Source of the DNA: CAKVON01 sp902475665
Lineage (GTDB): Bacteria > Actinomycetota > Coriobacteriia > Coriobacteriales > Atopobiaceae
Length of the DNA stretch: 64,000 nucleotides
Assembly (NCBI GenBank): GCA_036321795.1
Contig: JAWQCY010000004.1
Span: 1-64,000 of the forward strand
Direction: 5' to 3'
Below the pieces are notes generated by a model, which worked only from the letters and a program-made list of their open reading frames with translations, was not told where the DNA came from and searched no databases. Numbering within the stretch: position 1 is the stretch's first letter; every line of letters starts with the position of its first letter. This document shows positions 34,169-43,809 of the stretch, one piece after another. Position numbers and translations under genes: made by a program.

Positions 34169-34882
34169 CTAGTCCAGGACCTCGACCTTCTCGATCACGG
34201 GCTGGTCGTCCTTCTCGACGGTACCGTTGCCGTCGGTGACGGGCGTCTTCTCGCAGATGGCGTCGACCACCTCCATGCCGGATGTCACGTGGCCGAAGGC
34301 GGCGTACTGGCCGTCGAGCGAGCTGCTGTCCTCATGCATGATGAAGAACTGCGAGCTGCCCGAGTCGGGATCGTTCGAACGCGCCATCGAGATGACGCCG
34401 CGCTTGTGCTGGATGGGGTTCACGACGCCGTTGGCGGAGAACTCGCCCTTGATGCAGCGGTCGGAGCCGCCCGTGCCGTTGCCCTGCGGGTCTCCGCCCT
34501 GAATCATGAAGCCGCTGATGATGCGGTGGAACGTCAGACCGTCGTAGAAGCCGTCGCTCGCGAGCTGGCAGAAGTTGGAGGTCGAGATGGGCGCGGCGTC
34601 GGCGTCGAGCTCGAGCTCGATCGTGCCATAGTCCTTCACCGTGATGCGCGCGTGGTGCTTGCCGGTGGCGTATTCGCCCGTAGCCGAGGTGATGAGACCG
34701 TCGGACGACTCGGTCGCTGCCTGCGATGCGGCCGCGGCGCCAGCGCCGGCGCCCGACGAGCAGGCAGACAGGACGATGATCGCGACGGCGGCGACGATGG
34801 CGGCAAACCACAGGGCCACGTCGACGGGCTTGTGTGGCAGCGCCGTGGGACCGATCTGACTGGTGCTACGGGACTCGGACAT
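34169..34882 (-). CDS. Surface cyclophilin-type peptidyl-prolyl isomerase
   Basis: A 237-residue protein with a 22-residue cytoplasmic head, one hydrophobic segment (about 24-41) ending SAC, which may be a lipobox, and a cyclophilin domain. The active-site segments FHRIISGFMIQGGDPQGNGTG and SSQFFI are present. It isomerises X-Pro bonds and probably helps fold exported proteins. The start at 34882 follows AAGGAG. It is 28 bp downstream of the tannase-like gene on the same strand. Confidence 0.92.
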   Translation of the reverse strand: MSESRSTSQIGPTALPHKPVDVALWFAAIVAAVAIIVLSACSSGAGAGAAAASQAATESSDGLITSATGEYATGKHHARITVKDYGTIELELDADAAPISTSNFCQLASDGFYDGLTFHRIISGFMIQGGDPQGNGTGGSDRCIKGEFSANGVVNPIQHKRGVISMARSNDPDSGSSQFFIMHEDSSSLDGQYAAFGHVTSGMEVVDAICEKTPVTDGNGTVEKDDQPVIEKVEVLD

Positions 34883-34910
34883 GGACGGCTCCTTGCCTGG
34901 TCGGGAAACG

Positions 34911-36767
34911 CTACTTTGACTTCTTCGTTTTACAGATGTCGCACACCCACTTGACGAAGTTCTCGGCAGGCTTGCCGGAACGCTCGGCCAGGGTACGGCC
35001 CACGCCCCACACCGGCGTGAAGTCGACGCGGTCCACGCCGTCGTAGGCGCCGAGTGCGGCCACGAGGTTGACCTCGGAGGTCAGGGGCACCGTCGTCTGG
35101 TTGAGGCCGGTGTTGACGCGCCAGTTGGGCGCGACCTTCGCCTTGCCGAAGCCATCCTCGTAATAGCCCGACAGGAAGAACATCGGGTCGTACATGCGCA
35201 CGCGGTCGGCGGCCTTGGTGTTCAGCAAGTCGGTCGCCGCAAGGTCCTTCGTCCACGCCTTGAGGTACTTCTCGTCCCAGCCTGCCAACTTGGAGTAGGC
35301 GTCGGCGTTTTGGGAGAGAAGTGCGCAGATGGTGCCGTCAAAGTGCAGGGAGTCATCGTCGTCGTTGCCAAACAGCTGGTTGGCGGGCTGGTCACGGTTA
35401 AGCGAGTCGAAGGCGCAGACCTCGCGCGAGGCGGGGCGCATGCGACGCACGAAGCTGCCGAGGTCGCCGACGGTGACCTCGCGACGGCTCTCGTTGTAGG
35501 TGAGCCAGGGGCCCTTCTCGTTGAGCCAGGCAACATAGGCGTCCCTCGTCTCGAACGTGGGAAGCGCGGTCGTGCCGTCGGCCGTGGGCGTGGTGGCGGC
35601 ACTGGCGATGGCCTCCTGCTCGACGACCTTGAGGTTGCCGTCGCCCGGGAAGCAGCCGTCCGCCTGCTCGGAGGTGTCCGCGACGTAGGGGAAGGACTGC
35701 TTCTTGAAGAAGGCGCTGGCGGCGTCGGCCACCATGGCACGAAGGTGGTCGTAGTAGGTGCCGGCGACGTAGGTGCCGCCAGAGGTCTCGTCGAGGGTGA
35801 GCGAGGTGTCGTTGGCGTCGACCAGGCCGAGCTTGTTGACATAGCAGGCGTAGGAGACCGCCAGGTCATGCGACAGGCGCTCGGTCCAGGTCTTCTCGGC
35901 ACGCGAGACGGTCGAGTCGTACTGGCCCATCGACCACTCGTAGGCGGCGTCGGCCGAGTCGAAGGACGTGGACGGGCACCAGCTGGCGGAGCCGAAGACG
36001 GCATCGGACAGGTCGTTGCCCTCGACGTCGTGCGTGGCGGCGCCGATCTTGGCGAGGTAGGGGTCGTATGCCTCGGCGTCGCCGGAGGCGGCCACGATCT
36101 GGGAGAGCTGGCCGGAGCCCGCGAAGCCGAACGTGACGATGCGCTCCATGTTGCCCGGCAGCTTGGACGCGTTGTAGCGCAGGTAGCGGATAGCGGCCTT
36201 GAGGTCGGTCACGCCCCAGGGGGCGCCTCCCGGGAAGAACTCGTTGCGCATGCTGTCGTAGCCGTTGTTTCGGCCACGGAAGCCGGCGTAGACGTAGATG
36301 AGGCCCGCGTCGAGGTAGGGCGACAGGCCGTCGTGGGAGTAGGCGGTGGAGGCCGCCTGGCCGGCGTAGGCGCCGGGGTTCAGCGGCATGACGACGGGGG
36401 CCGTCTTGGCCGTGAAGTCGCCGACCTTGCCTTGGTCGTCGACCTCGCAGGCGTACTTCGATCCGCTCTTCTTGCCCTTGAGGTAGGCGCCAGGGACGTA
36501 GATGGCCACCTGCTCGTAGGTCTCGGACGCGGGGTTGAGGCAGTAGGTGATGCCAGTCTGCCACCAGACCTTGTTGTCCTCGTCGTACTGCCAGGCGCCC
36601 ATGTCGATGGCGAGCTTCTCGAACTCCTTGAGGTCGACCCCCTCGCCCGTCGCGGCGGCCTGGGTGGTGGCGGGGGCGTCCTTGCGGTTGCCGCAGGCGG
36701 CAAGCATGGCCGCGCTGCAGCCGGCGGCCAGGGTGAGAAAGCTTCTTCTGGTGCAGTTGATCGTCAT
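34911..36767 (-). CDS. Tat lipoprotein with a subtype B tannase fold but no catalytic triad
   Basis: A 618-residue exported lipoprotein: twin-arginine signal TRRSFLTLA and lipobox LAAC with Cys25. The body aligns with subtype B tannases and feruloyl esterases (YAGFRGRN, APWGVTDLKAAIRYLRYN, AASGDAEAYDPYL). At the nucleophile elbow, active relatives read G-T-S-A/G-G-G; here it is GFAGSGQ (214-220), putting Ala216 at the Ser place. The usual Asp (KDRDT) and His (WDVPHSG) regions read NTGLNQT and WGVGRTL. It may therefore bind rather than cleave galloyl or related esters, unless Ser218 acts. The start at 36767 follows GGGAG. Confidence 0.8.
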   Translation of the reverse strand: MTINCTRRSFLTLAAGCSAAMLAACGNRKDAPATTQAAATGEGVDLKEFEKLAIDMGAWQYDEDNKVWWQTGITYCLNPASETYEQVAIYVPGAYLKGKKSGSKYACEVDDQGKVGDFTAKTAPVVMPLNPGAYAGQAASTAYSHDGLSPYLDAGLIYVYAGFRGRNNGYDSMRNEFFPGGAPWGVTDLKAAIRYLRYNASKLPGNMERIVTFGFAGSGQLSQIVAASGDAEAYDPYLAKIGAATHDVEGNDLSDAVFGSASWCPSTSFDSADAAYEWSMGQYDSTVSRAEKTWTERLSHDLAVSYACYVNKLGLVDANDTSLTLDETSGGTYVAGTYYDHLRAMVADAASAFFKKQSFPYVADTSEQADGCFPGDGNLKVVEQEAIASAATTPTADGTTALPTFETRDAYVAWLNEKGPWLTYNESRREVTVGDLGSFVRRMRPASREVCAFDSLNRDQPANQLFGNDDDDSLHFDGTICALLSQNADAYSKLAGWDEKYLKAWTKDLAATDLLNTKAADRVRMYDPMFFLSGYYEDGFGKAKVAPNWRVNTGLNQTTVPLTSEVNLVAALGAYDGVDRVDFTPVWGVGRTLAERSGKPAENFVKWVCDICKTKKSK

Positions 36768-36867
36768 GCTGACTCCCATTCGAGTTTGTCTCGACCCTTC
36801 ATTGTCCACCTCGCGTGTGTGTCGGACGTGCAGCACCGACGGCACCGCACGACTGGGCACGAATTCT

Positions 36868-37587
36868 TCAGAGCGTCGTGTGGCAGACGGCCGACATCCC
36901 GCCCAACTCGACCACGTCGTGGTACAGCAGGCGATGGTCGGGCTCGATGGCAAGGTCACGGTGGTGGTGGCCGAAGTACCAGCACCTGAACGCGAGCCTG
37001 TGCTCGAGCGCGTCGAACCAATCGGTCAGCCGGTCGGGGCCCTTCCTGCCGTCGGGCGGCTCCGCCACGCCCATCATCGAGGTCGCGCAGCAGTGGGTGA
37101 CCACGTAGTCGACGTCCCAGGCGCACGAGTCGAGCACGGCCGAGGCGGCGTCGAGCTCGTCTCGCGACGGCAGCTCCGACGGCCACCAGCTGCGACCCTC
37201 AACACGTGCCGCACGGTCGACCGAGGTCGCGCCACCCATCGTGAACACCGTGGAGCCGCAGATGTCAAACAGCTGACCGCGCATGAGGTGAAGGACCGAC
37301 GGACGCGCCACGTGCACGCAGCCGCCGTGCCACTCGGCCTCGGGAAGCGAGGCCAGGGCCTCGTGGTTCTCGTGGTTGCCGTCGACGAACAGCGTCGTCC
37401 ACGGGCGGGCGTCGAGCCAGTCCAGCCATTGCATCTCGTCTGCCGAGAAGTTCCAGACGAGCCCGAAGTCACCAGCGACGATCAGGAAGTCGTCCTTGGT
37501 GAGCGTGCTGCCCATGGGAAAGTGGCTGGGCAGCAGCCTGCCCACCTCGATAACGCCATGAAGGTCCCCGGTGACGAATGCCGCCAT
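36868..37587 (-). CDS. Calcineurin-like metallophosphoesterase
   Basis: A 239-residue cytoplasmic phosphoesterase with the five metal-binding blocks: GDLHG at 7-11, GDFGLVW, GNHEN, VTHCC and FGHHH. The substrate may be a nucleotide, a small phosphodiester or a phosphoprotein. It starts 6 bp after the degV stop, with a GAGGGGCGAG site inside the degV end, so it is translated from the degV transcript. Confidence 0.9.
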   Translation of the reverse strand: MAAFVTGDLHGVIEVGRLLPSHFPMGSTLTKDDFLIVAGDFGLVWNFSADEMQWLDWLDARPWTTLFVDGNHENHEALASLPEAEWHGGCVHVARPSVLHLMRGQLFDICGSTVFTMGGATSVDRAARVEGRSWWPSELPSRDELDAASAVLDSCAWDVDYVVTHCCATSMMGVAEPPDGRKGPDRLTDWFDALEHRLAFRCWYFGHHHRDLAIEPDHRLLYHDVVELGGMSAVCHTTL

Positions 37588-37593
37588 GGTCGC

Positions 37594-38541
37594 CTACTCG
37601 CCCCTCACGCCCGAGGCGATGCGGTCGGACACCGACACGCCGTCACGGCGGTCGGCACCCCAGAAGCAGCACGACAGCATGCCCGGGCCAACGTGGCAGC
37701 CGATGGTGGGACCGATGGTCGAGACCATGGGGAGCACGGTGTCGTCGGTCTTGTGGATGAGGTCGACCACGCGCGCGGCATCCTTGGGACAGTCGGCGTT
37801 GCCGACGGCCACGACGTTGGAGAAGGCGTCCTCGTTGTGCTTGTCGAGGAAGTACTGCGCCAGCTTGCGGATGCCCTTCTTGCGGCCGCGGGTGATGCCC
37901 ACCACGCTCAGGCCACCGTCCAGGTCGATAGACAGCAGCGGCTTTACGTCGAGCGCGCCGCCGACCACGGCCACGCCCCTCGGCACGCGACCACCGCGGC
38001 GCAGCGCATCGAGGTCCTCCACCATGAAGAGGACGTTCACGAAGTAGCGGGCCTCCTCGGCCCATGCCACCATCTGCTCGGCGGTAAGCCCGCGGTCGCG
38101 CTGGCGTATGGCCTCGGTGATGAGAACGTACTGCGCCGTTGAGGGCAGCTTGGTGTCGACGATGTGGATGGGCAGGTCGGGACGGCCCAGCCCCTCCTTC
38201 ACGCGCTCGAGCGCCATGAGCGCTCCCTCGTAGCAACCCGACAACGCCGAGGTAAATGCCAGGTAGACCGTGGGGACGTCCATCTTGGCGCACTCGTAGA
38301 ACTTCTTCTCGAACTCCATCTGGGAGGGCTGCGAGGTCATTGGGGCCGCACCGTGGCGGATGGCCTCGTAGAACTCGTGCGACGAGCGCGACACGAACAG
38401 GTCGTCGACGCCGGACAGCCCGCCGTCGGGCTTTCCCTGCTCGGTGTAGGTGAAGTGCATCATGCCGATGCCGGCGTCATCGACCTGTCGTTGGGTGAAG
38501 TCGCAGGGGGAGTCGGTCATCAGATAGAACTTGGCAGCCAT
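37594..38541 (-). CDS. DegV family fatty acid-binding protein
   Basis: A 315-residue DegV-type protein, comparable to the FakB subunits that present fatty acids to FakA kinase for phospholipid synthesis. It has the N-terminal TDSPCDF motif and the TSQPSQMEFEKKF ligand-pocket segment. No fakA is nearby. The start at 38541 follows GAGGGG; the upstream frame extends into rbsK and is not used. It is cotranscribed with the phosphoesterase. Confidence 0.9.
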   Translation of the reverse strand: MAAKFYLMTDSPCDFTQRQVDDAGIGMMHFTYTEQGKPDGGLSGVDDLFVSRSSHEFYEAIRHGAAPMTSQPSQMEFEKKFYECAKMDVPTVYLAFTSALSGCYEGALMALERVKEGLGRPDLPIHIVDTKLPSTAQYVLITEAIRQRDRGLTAEQMVAWAEEARYFVNVLFMVEDLDALRRGGRVPRGVAVVGGALDVKPLLSIDLDGGLSVVGITRGRKKGIRKLAQYFLDKHNEDAFSNVVAVGNADCPKDAARVVDLIHKTDDTVLPMVSTIGPTIGCHVGPGMLSCCFWGADRRDGVSVSDRIASGVRGE

Positions 38542-38576
38542 GGGGCGTCCCCTCGGTCGGTTTCTCTTTCGGGCGC

Positions 38577-38586
38577 TGCCGAGAAG
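38577..38586 (+). repeat. Intergenic motif TGCCGAGAAG
   Basis: Ten-base core copy, 36 bp upstream of the degV-like start. Confidence 0.45.
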
Positions 38587-38621
38587 GGCGCGTCCGTCGA
38601 AGCCATTGTATTGCAGCCGTC

Positions 38622-39548
38622 TCACGCGAGCGCCGAACGCACCTCGTCCAGAGTCGGGATGGACTGCTGCGCACCGAGCCTCGTGACCGTGATCGCCGCG
38701 GCCGCGGTGCCAAAGGCCATAGCCTCGGCAAGGTCGCGCCCGTCGGCAAGGCCCGCGGCCAGCGCCCCGATGAAGGTGTCGCCCGCTGCGGTGGTGTCGA
38801 CGGCGTCCACCCTGCGCGCCTCGACGCAAAGCTCGCGCGCGTCACCGGCGGCGCGGGTGTCCAGCGCGTAGGAGCCGCGGGATCCCAACGTCACGACGAC
38901 GCAGCCACAACCCAGGCCAACCAAGAGGTCTGCCGCCTGGCGCAGGGTCTTCTCGTCATGTGGAAGCACGCCGCACATGACCTCGCACTCGGTCTCGTTG
39001 AGGCACACCATGTCCACGCACGGCCACACGTCGTCGGGAATCGGGCGGGCGGGGGCGGGGTTCACCAGCACACGCATGCCCATGTCGTGGGCATGGCGGA
39101 CGACTGCGAGCGTCGCGGCCTCGTCGCACTCCCCCTGCACCAGAAGGACGTCGCCCGCAGACGCCACACGCCCGATGGCGGCACATGCCTCCGACGCGCC
39201 CATGACCACGTTGGCGCCCGGGTGCAACACGATGCGGTTGTCGGCGTCGGTGCGGACGATGACGGCCACGCCGGTGGTGGCGCGCTCGGTGCGCTCGACC
39301 TCGGAGGTGTCCACGCCGGCGGCACGCAGGCCCGCCACAAGCTCGTCGCCGAAGCCGTCAGCGCCCACCGCGGCCACCATGGCGACGTCGGCACCCAGGC
39401 GCGAGGCGGCGACGGCCTGGTTGGCACCCTTGCCACCGGCGTTGGTCACGAAGTCGTGGCCCGCGAGCGTCTCACCGGCGCGCGGCATGCGGTCGGCCTC
39501 GATGGACAGGTCCATGTTCATGCTTCCGAACACGACTACCTTAGGCAT
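38622..39548 (-). CDS. rbsK: Ribokinase
   Basis: Phosphorylates ribose (or a close sugar) with ATP. The 308-residue PfkB-family product has the first signature NAGGKGANQAVA, the second DTTAAGDTFIGAL with the catalytic Asp of AAGD, and NPAPARP in the middle, which is typical of RbsK. The start at 39548 follows GGGGAG and is preferred to the in-frame ATG 18 bases upstream. It stands 30 bp downstream of the ABC permease gene. No ribose transporter or rbsR lies beside it. Confidence 0.9.
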   Translation of the reverse strand: MPKVVVFGSMNMDLSIEADRMPRAGETLAGHDFVTNAGGKGANQAVAASRLGADVAMVAAVGADGFGDELVAGLRAAGVDTSEVERTERATTGVAVIVRTDADNRIVLHPGANVVMGASEACAAIGRVASAGDVLLVQGECDEAATLAVVRHAHDMGMRVLVNPAPARPIPDDVWPCVDMVCLNETECEVMCGVLPHDEKTLRQAADLLVGLGCGCVVVTLGSRGSYALDTRAAGDARELCVEARRVDAVDTTAAGDTFIGALAAGLADGRDLAEAMAFGTAAAAITVTRLGAQQSIPTLDEVRSALA

Positions 39549-39578
39549 AAGGAACTCCCCTTCCACCCGGCAAGCGGG

Positions 39579-42500
39579 CTAGTCGACCGACTTGAGGCTC
39601 TCGACCATGTCGATGCGCCGCAGCTTGGGCACCATCGCGCCCATCACCAACACCGAGAAGAGCATCGTACCCGCAAACGCCATGGCAAAGCTCGGCAGGT
39701 GGATGTCGCGACCGAACATCACGGCGTCGACCTCGGCGGACAGGATCACGAAGTGCTCCATGCCCACGCCCAGCACGAGGCCGAGCGCCGCGCCAATCGC
39801 CACAAGAAGCACCACCTCGCGGAACACGTAGGCGCTGACCTCGCGCCTGGTAAAGCCGAGGACCTTGAGGCTCGCGATCTCGCGTGTGCGCTCGATCACG
39901 TTGATGTTGGTCAGGTTGTACAGGACGATGAAGGCCAGGGTCGCCGCGGCCACCACGAGCACGACGACGATCATGTTCACGCTGCGCAGCGACTTCTGGT
40001 ACATGCCGATCGTCTCGGTGTTGAAGGTGACGGTGCTCACGCCGTCGGTGTCGTGCAGGGCCTCACTCAGCTCCGCATGGGTCGAGTCGTCGTCGCCCAC
40101 GTTTGCCAGGACCGTGTCAGCCGCGGCGTCGGCACCCATGACGTTGCGCCAGGCGACGGGACCCACATAGGCGTAGTCGGCGATGTAGTTCTCGACCACG
40201 CCCGTGACCGTGAAGACGTGCGGCTTGCCGCTGGCGTTGCCAATGTCGTCCTGGTCGTAGAGGGAGACCTCGTCGCCGACGCGCACGCCCAGCCTCGTGG
40301 CAAGCTTCTCGGAGAGCACCACCGAGTCGTCGCCGAAGTCGACGGGCCTGCCCGACACGCGGTCCTGCATGCGAACGAAGCGCGAGAGGCCCACAGGGTC
40401 GGTCGGCACCATCACGCGGGCCGCGACGTCGGTGTCGGTGGTGCCGCGTGCCTGCATGTTCTCGACGTCGACCAGCGCGACCCCGGAGGCGTCGCCCTTC
40501 CGCGCGAGGGTGTCGGAGACCCTGCCCAGGGCCTCTTGGGCATCGTCCGCGTCGACCCCGACGACGATGTTGTACGAGAAGATCGGGTCGTCGCAAAGGT
40601 ACTGCCTGTCGATGATGTCGTTGATCGAGTCGTGCAGGCCCAGGCCCGTCAGCAGCAGGGCCGTGCAACCCGCGACGCCCACGATCGTCATGGCCAGGCG
40701 GCGCTTGTAGCGGAAGAGGTTTCGGAGGGTGACCTTCCACGAGAAGGAAAGGCGCGACCACACCGGGCGGATGCGCTCCAGAAGGATGCGCTGGCCCGGC
40801 TTGGGGGCGCGCGGCAGCATCAGGGCGGCGGGGGTCTCGCGCAGGGTCGCCGCGGCCGCCGCGAACGTGGCCAGCAGCGTCACGCCCACACCCATGGCGA
40901 TCGACGTGGCCGTGATCGCGGGGCGGATGGGAAGCGGGAACGGCATCAGCGGGACGCAGTACATGATCGCATAGGCGGTCTCGACGACCCATGGCAAGAC
41001 CTGCGACAGCACGAGGATGCCGACCATGGAGCCCACACCCGACGCGATTGCCGCGTAGGCCACGTAGCGACCCGCGATGTAGGCGGTCGAGAAGCCCAGG
41101 GCCTTGTGCGTACCGATTTCGACGCGCTCGTCCTCCACCATGCGCGTCATGGTGGTGAGCGACACCAGGGCCGCAACCAGGAAGAAGATGAACGGGAAGA
41201 CGGCGGCGATGTTGTCGATGCGTTCCGAGTCGCTCTGGTAGCTGGCGGCGCCGGCGTTCTTGGTGCGGTCGAGCACGTAGACGTCCGGCTGCTCGATGTC
41301 GTCGACCTCGGCCTGCGCGCGCTCGAGCTGCGAGGCGGCGTCCGCCAGGCGCGCGTCGGCCTCGGCCACGCCCGTCTGGTAGGAGGCGAGGCCGGAGGCG
41401 TAGGACCTGCACCCCTCGTCGAGCTCGGCCTTGCCCGTGGCCAGTTGCGCCGCGCTCTCGTCGAGCTTGGCCCGGCCGCTCGCAAGGCGCGCCTCGGCGC
41501 TCGCCTTGGCGGAGGCGTACTCGCGACGACCCTGTGCCAGGCGCGCCGCCTGCTCGTCGAGGGCGGCCGCGTTGGCATCGAGCTCTGCCTGACCGGTGTC
41601 GAGCCGGGCCTTGTTGGCGTCGTAGTCGAGCTTGCCGCGGGCGTCGGCGATGCCCTTGTCGCCCGCGGCGATCGTATCGCGCAGGGCCTCGACATCCAGC
41701 CCCTGCTGGGCGGCCTGGCGCACGATGGCATCGCGTGCCGAGACGGCCTGTTCGAGCTGCGTGTTTGCGGTGTCGAGAAGTGCCTGCAGCTGGGCGCGCG
41801 TCTCCCCGTCGGCGTCGGGCGGCAGGGCGGAGATCTTGCCCTCGAGCGCGTCGACAGCCGCCTGTGCCTGTGCCACGCCCTGGCACGCGGCGTCGTAGGC
41901 ATCCGCAAGGCGCACGAGGTCGGCACGCGACTCCTGCCACCGCTCGTCGGCGGCATCGATCTTGGCCTTGGCGTCTTCGAGCTCGGCGCGCCTCTCGGCA
42001 AGGTCGGAGTTCGCCTGCCGTATCTGGTCGCGACCCGCCGCGATGGCGGCATCCGCCGCGTCGAGCTGGCTGGCGGATGCGGCAAGCTGCGCGGCGGCCT
42101 GCCTGCCGGCCTCGTCAAGCTCGGCCTTGCCCGCCGCAAGCCGCTCTCGACCGCTCGCAAGCCGCGCCTCGGCGGCGTCGAGCCCCTCGCGCGCGGCGTC
42201 GAGCTTTGCCTTGGCGTCGGCAAGCTGGGCGGCGGACTCGTCGCGACCCCTCTCGTACTTCTCGCGAGCGTCGTCAACCTGCTTCTGGGCGTCGGCCTTG
42301 ACCTCGGCCAGGCGGTCCGCGGCCAGCTTGGGGGCGACCGTTTCCAGACGGGCGGAAAGCCCGTCGACCGTCGCCTGGTAGTCGTCGGAGCCCGACAGCT
42401 CATCTCTGGCGCCCGCGGCCGCGACGTAGACCTCGGTGTAGGGCAGGTCGTCGTCGAAGGCGGACTCGCTCAGGTAGGCGTACTGGTCGATGATGCCCGT

Positions 42501-43097
42501 GCCCAGGTTGGTGTAGCCCAAGCCCACGCTCGAGGCGAACGACGACGAGCGCACGAGGCCCGTTACGGTGAAGGTGCGCCTCTTCAGGACGCCGTCGAGG
42601 TCGGAGGAGCCGTAGAGCACCGTGACCTTGTCGCCGACACGCACGGGGGTGCCGAGCTTGCGGTCGCCCGAGAGCACCAGCTCGTCGCTTTCGGTGGGCC
42701 AGCGGCCCGAGAGCAGAATCGGCCTGTTGAGGGTGGCGTCGCCGGCAACGCCTGTGGCCACGCCAGTCGGAAGCGACATGAAGCGCATCGCGTACTGCTC
42801 GCCGCCCAGGGTCGCCATGACGTCGGTGGCGTAAGCGGGCATGACGGCCTCGACGCCGTCGACCTTTGCCATCTCGGCGACCTGCGACTTGCCGAAGCCC
42901 AGGGTCGAGACGAGCCTCACGTCGTAGAGGTTGGTGTCGTCGTAGAAGGCGTCTGCCGCCGAGCGCATGTCGGCGCCCGTCATGCCCAGGCCGGCATAGA
43001 AGCCGCAGCCCAGGGCCGCGATTCCGGCGATGGCCAGGAAGCGTCCGAGCGACCCCTTGATGGAGCGTGCGAGCTCTGTGGCGAATGGGCTTCTCAC
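39579..43097 (-). CDS. Large FtsX/MacB-type ABC transporter permease with coiled-coil insert
   Basis: A 1172-residue permease with two FtsX-like membrane units. The first span is at about 20-40, three spans lie around 650-800, one near 845, and three at the C-terminus. Between the first span and the middle spans lies an outside domain followed by a very Ala/Lys/Asp-rich region (about 255-620) rich in AKLD, AARE and AELD heptads, predicted to form a long coiled coil. Such permeases export lipoproteins or act mechanically on the wall. It starts 10 bp after the ATPase stop. The substrate is unknown. Confidence 0.88.
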   Translation of the reverse strand: MRSPFATELARSIKGSLGRFLAIAGIAALGCGFYAGLGMTGADMRSAADAFYDDTNLYDVRLVSTLGFGKSQVAEMAKVDGVEAVMPAYATDVMATLGGEQYAMRFMSLPTGVATGVAGDATLNRPILLSGRWPTESDELVLSGDRKLGTPVRVGDKVTVLYGSSDLDGVLKRRTFTVTGLVRSSSFASSVGLGYTNLGTGIIDQYAYLSESAFDDDLPYTEVYVAAAGARDELSGSDDYQATVDGLSARLETVAPKLAADRLAEVKADAQKQVDDAREKYERGRDESAAQLADAKAKLDAAREGLDAAEARLASGRERLAAGKAELDEAGRQAAAQLAASASQLDAADAAIAAGRDQIRQANSDLAERRAELEDAKAKIDAADERWQESRADLVRLADAYDAACQGVAQAQAAVDALEGKISALPPDADGETRAQLQALLDTANTQLEQAVSARDAIVRQAAQQGLDVEALRDTIAAGDKGIADARGKLDYDANKARLDTGQAELDANAAALDEQAARLAQGRREYASAKASAEARLASGRAKLDESAAQLATGKAELDEGCRSYASGLASYQTGVAEADARLADAASQLERAQAEVDDIEQPDVYVLDRTKNAGAASYQSDSERIDNIAAVFPFIFFLVAALVSLTTMTRMVEDERVEIGTHKALGFSTAYIAGRYVAYAAIASGVGSMVGILVLSQVLPWVVETAYAIMYCVPLMPFPLPIRPAITATSIAMGVGVTLLATFAAAAATLRETPAALMLPRAPKPGQRILLERIRPVWSRLSFSWKVTLRNLFRYKRRLAMTIVGVAGCTALLLTGLGLHDSINDIIDRQYLCDDPIFSYNIVVGVDADDAQEALGRVSDTLARKGDASGVALVDVENMQARGTTDTDVAARVMVPTDPVGLSRFVRMQDRVSGRPVDFGDDSVVLSEKLATRLGVRVGDEVSLYDQDDIGNASGKPHVFTVTGVVENYIADYAYVGPVAWRNVMGADAAADTVLANVGDDDSTHAELSEALHDTDGVSTVTFNTETIGMYQKSLRSVNMIVVVLVVAAATLAFIVLYNLTNINVIERTREIASLKVLGFTRREVSAYVFREVVLLVAIGAALGLVLGVGMEHFVILSAEVDAVMFGRDIHLPSFAMAFAGTMLFSVLVMGAMVPKLRRIDMVESLKSVD

Positions 43098-43107
43098 CTG
43101 GGGCCGC

Positions 43108-43809
43108 CTACCACTCGAGGGTGCCCGCGTCGCACGGGTGCTCGTTGACGGCCATCGAGGCGCAGCGACCCTCGCGGATGCGGATCACGCGGTCGGCGAT
43201 GGCCTCGAAGGCCTGGTTGTGGGTGACGAGGGCCACGGTGCGGCCGCCCTCGACGCAGGCACGCTGCAGAAGCTGCAGGATCTGCTTGCCGGTGACGTAG
43301 TCGAGCGCGCCCGTGGGCTCGTCGCACAAAAGCAGCTTGGGGTTCTTGGCGATGGCGCGCGCGATGGAGACGCGCTGCTGCTCGCCGCCGGAGAGCTGCG
43401 AGGGGAAGTTGTCCATGCGCTCGGCCAGGCCCACGTCTGCCAGCACGCTCGCCGGGTCCAGGGGGTCCTCGCAGATCTGGCTCGCCAGCTCGACGTTCTC
43501 CAGCGCGGTGAGGTTTTGCACGAGGTTATAGAACTGGAAGACGAAGCCCACGTCGTGGCGGCGGTACATCGTGAGCTCGCGCTCCGAGAAGGAGCTGACC
43601 TCGCGACCGTCCAGGCGGATGGTGCCCGAGGTGCACGAGTCCATCCCGCCGAGCATGTTGAGAACGGTCGTCTTGCCCGCGCCCGACGGGCCCACGATCA
43701 CCACGAGCTCGCCGCGCTCTATCGAGAAGTCCATGCCGTCGACGGCGTTGACCTCGACGTCACCCATGCGGTACGTCTTTCGGACGTCCCTGAACTCGAC
43801 GAACGACAT
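43108..43809 (-). CDS. MacB/LolD-type ABC transporter ATPase
   Basis: A 233-residue ATPase that powers the large permease encoded 10 bp downstream. The Walker A is GPSGAGKTT, the Q-loop FQFYNL, the signature LSGGEQQRVSIARA, the Walker B LLLCDEPTGALD and the switch His VTHN. The start at 43809 follows GGGGAG. The ATPase and permease form a two-gene operon. Confidence 0.93.
   Translation of the reverse strand: MSFVEFRDVRKTYRMGDVEVNAVDGMDFSIERGELVVIVGPSGAGKTTVLNMLGGMDSCTSGTIRLDGREVSSFSERELTMYRRHDVGFVFQFYNLVQNLTALENVELASQICEDPLDPASVLADVGLAERMDNFPSQLSGGEQQRVSIARAIAKNPKLLLCDEPTGALDYVTGKQILQLLQRACVEGGRTVALVTHNQAFEAIADRVIRIREGRCASMAVNEHPCDAGTLEW

Noticed and set aside
38958..43148. A 1396-codon open frame on the plus strand, and many similar long frames opposite real genes
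   Set aside because: It lies antisense to rbsK and the ABC transporter genes, has no ribosome binding site and no family motif. Long antisense frames are usual in GC-rich DNA because third codon positions are G or C.
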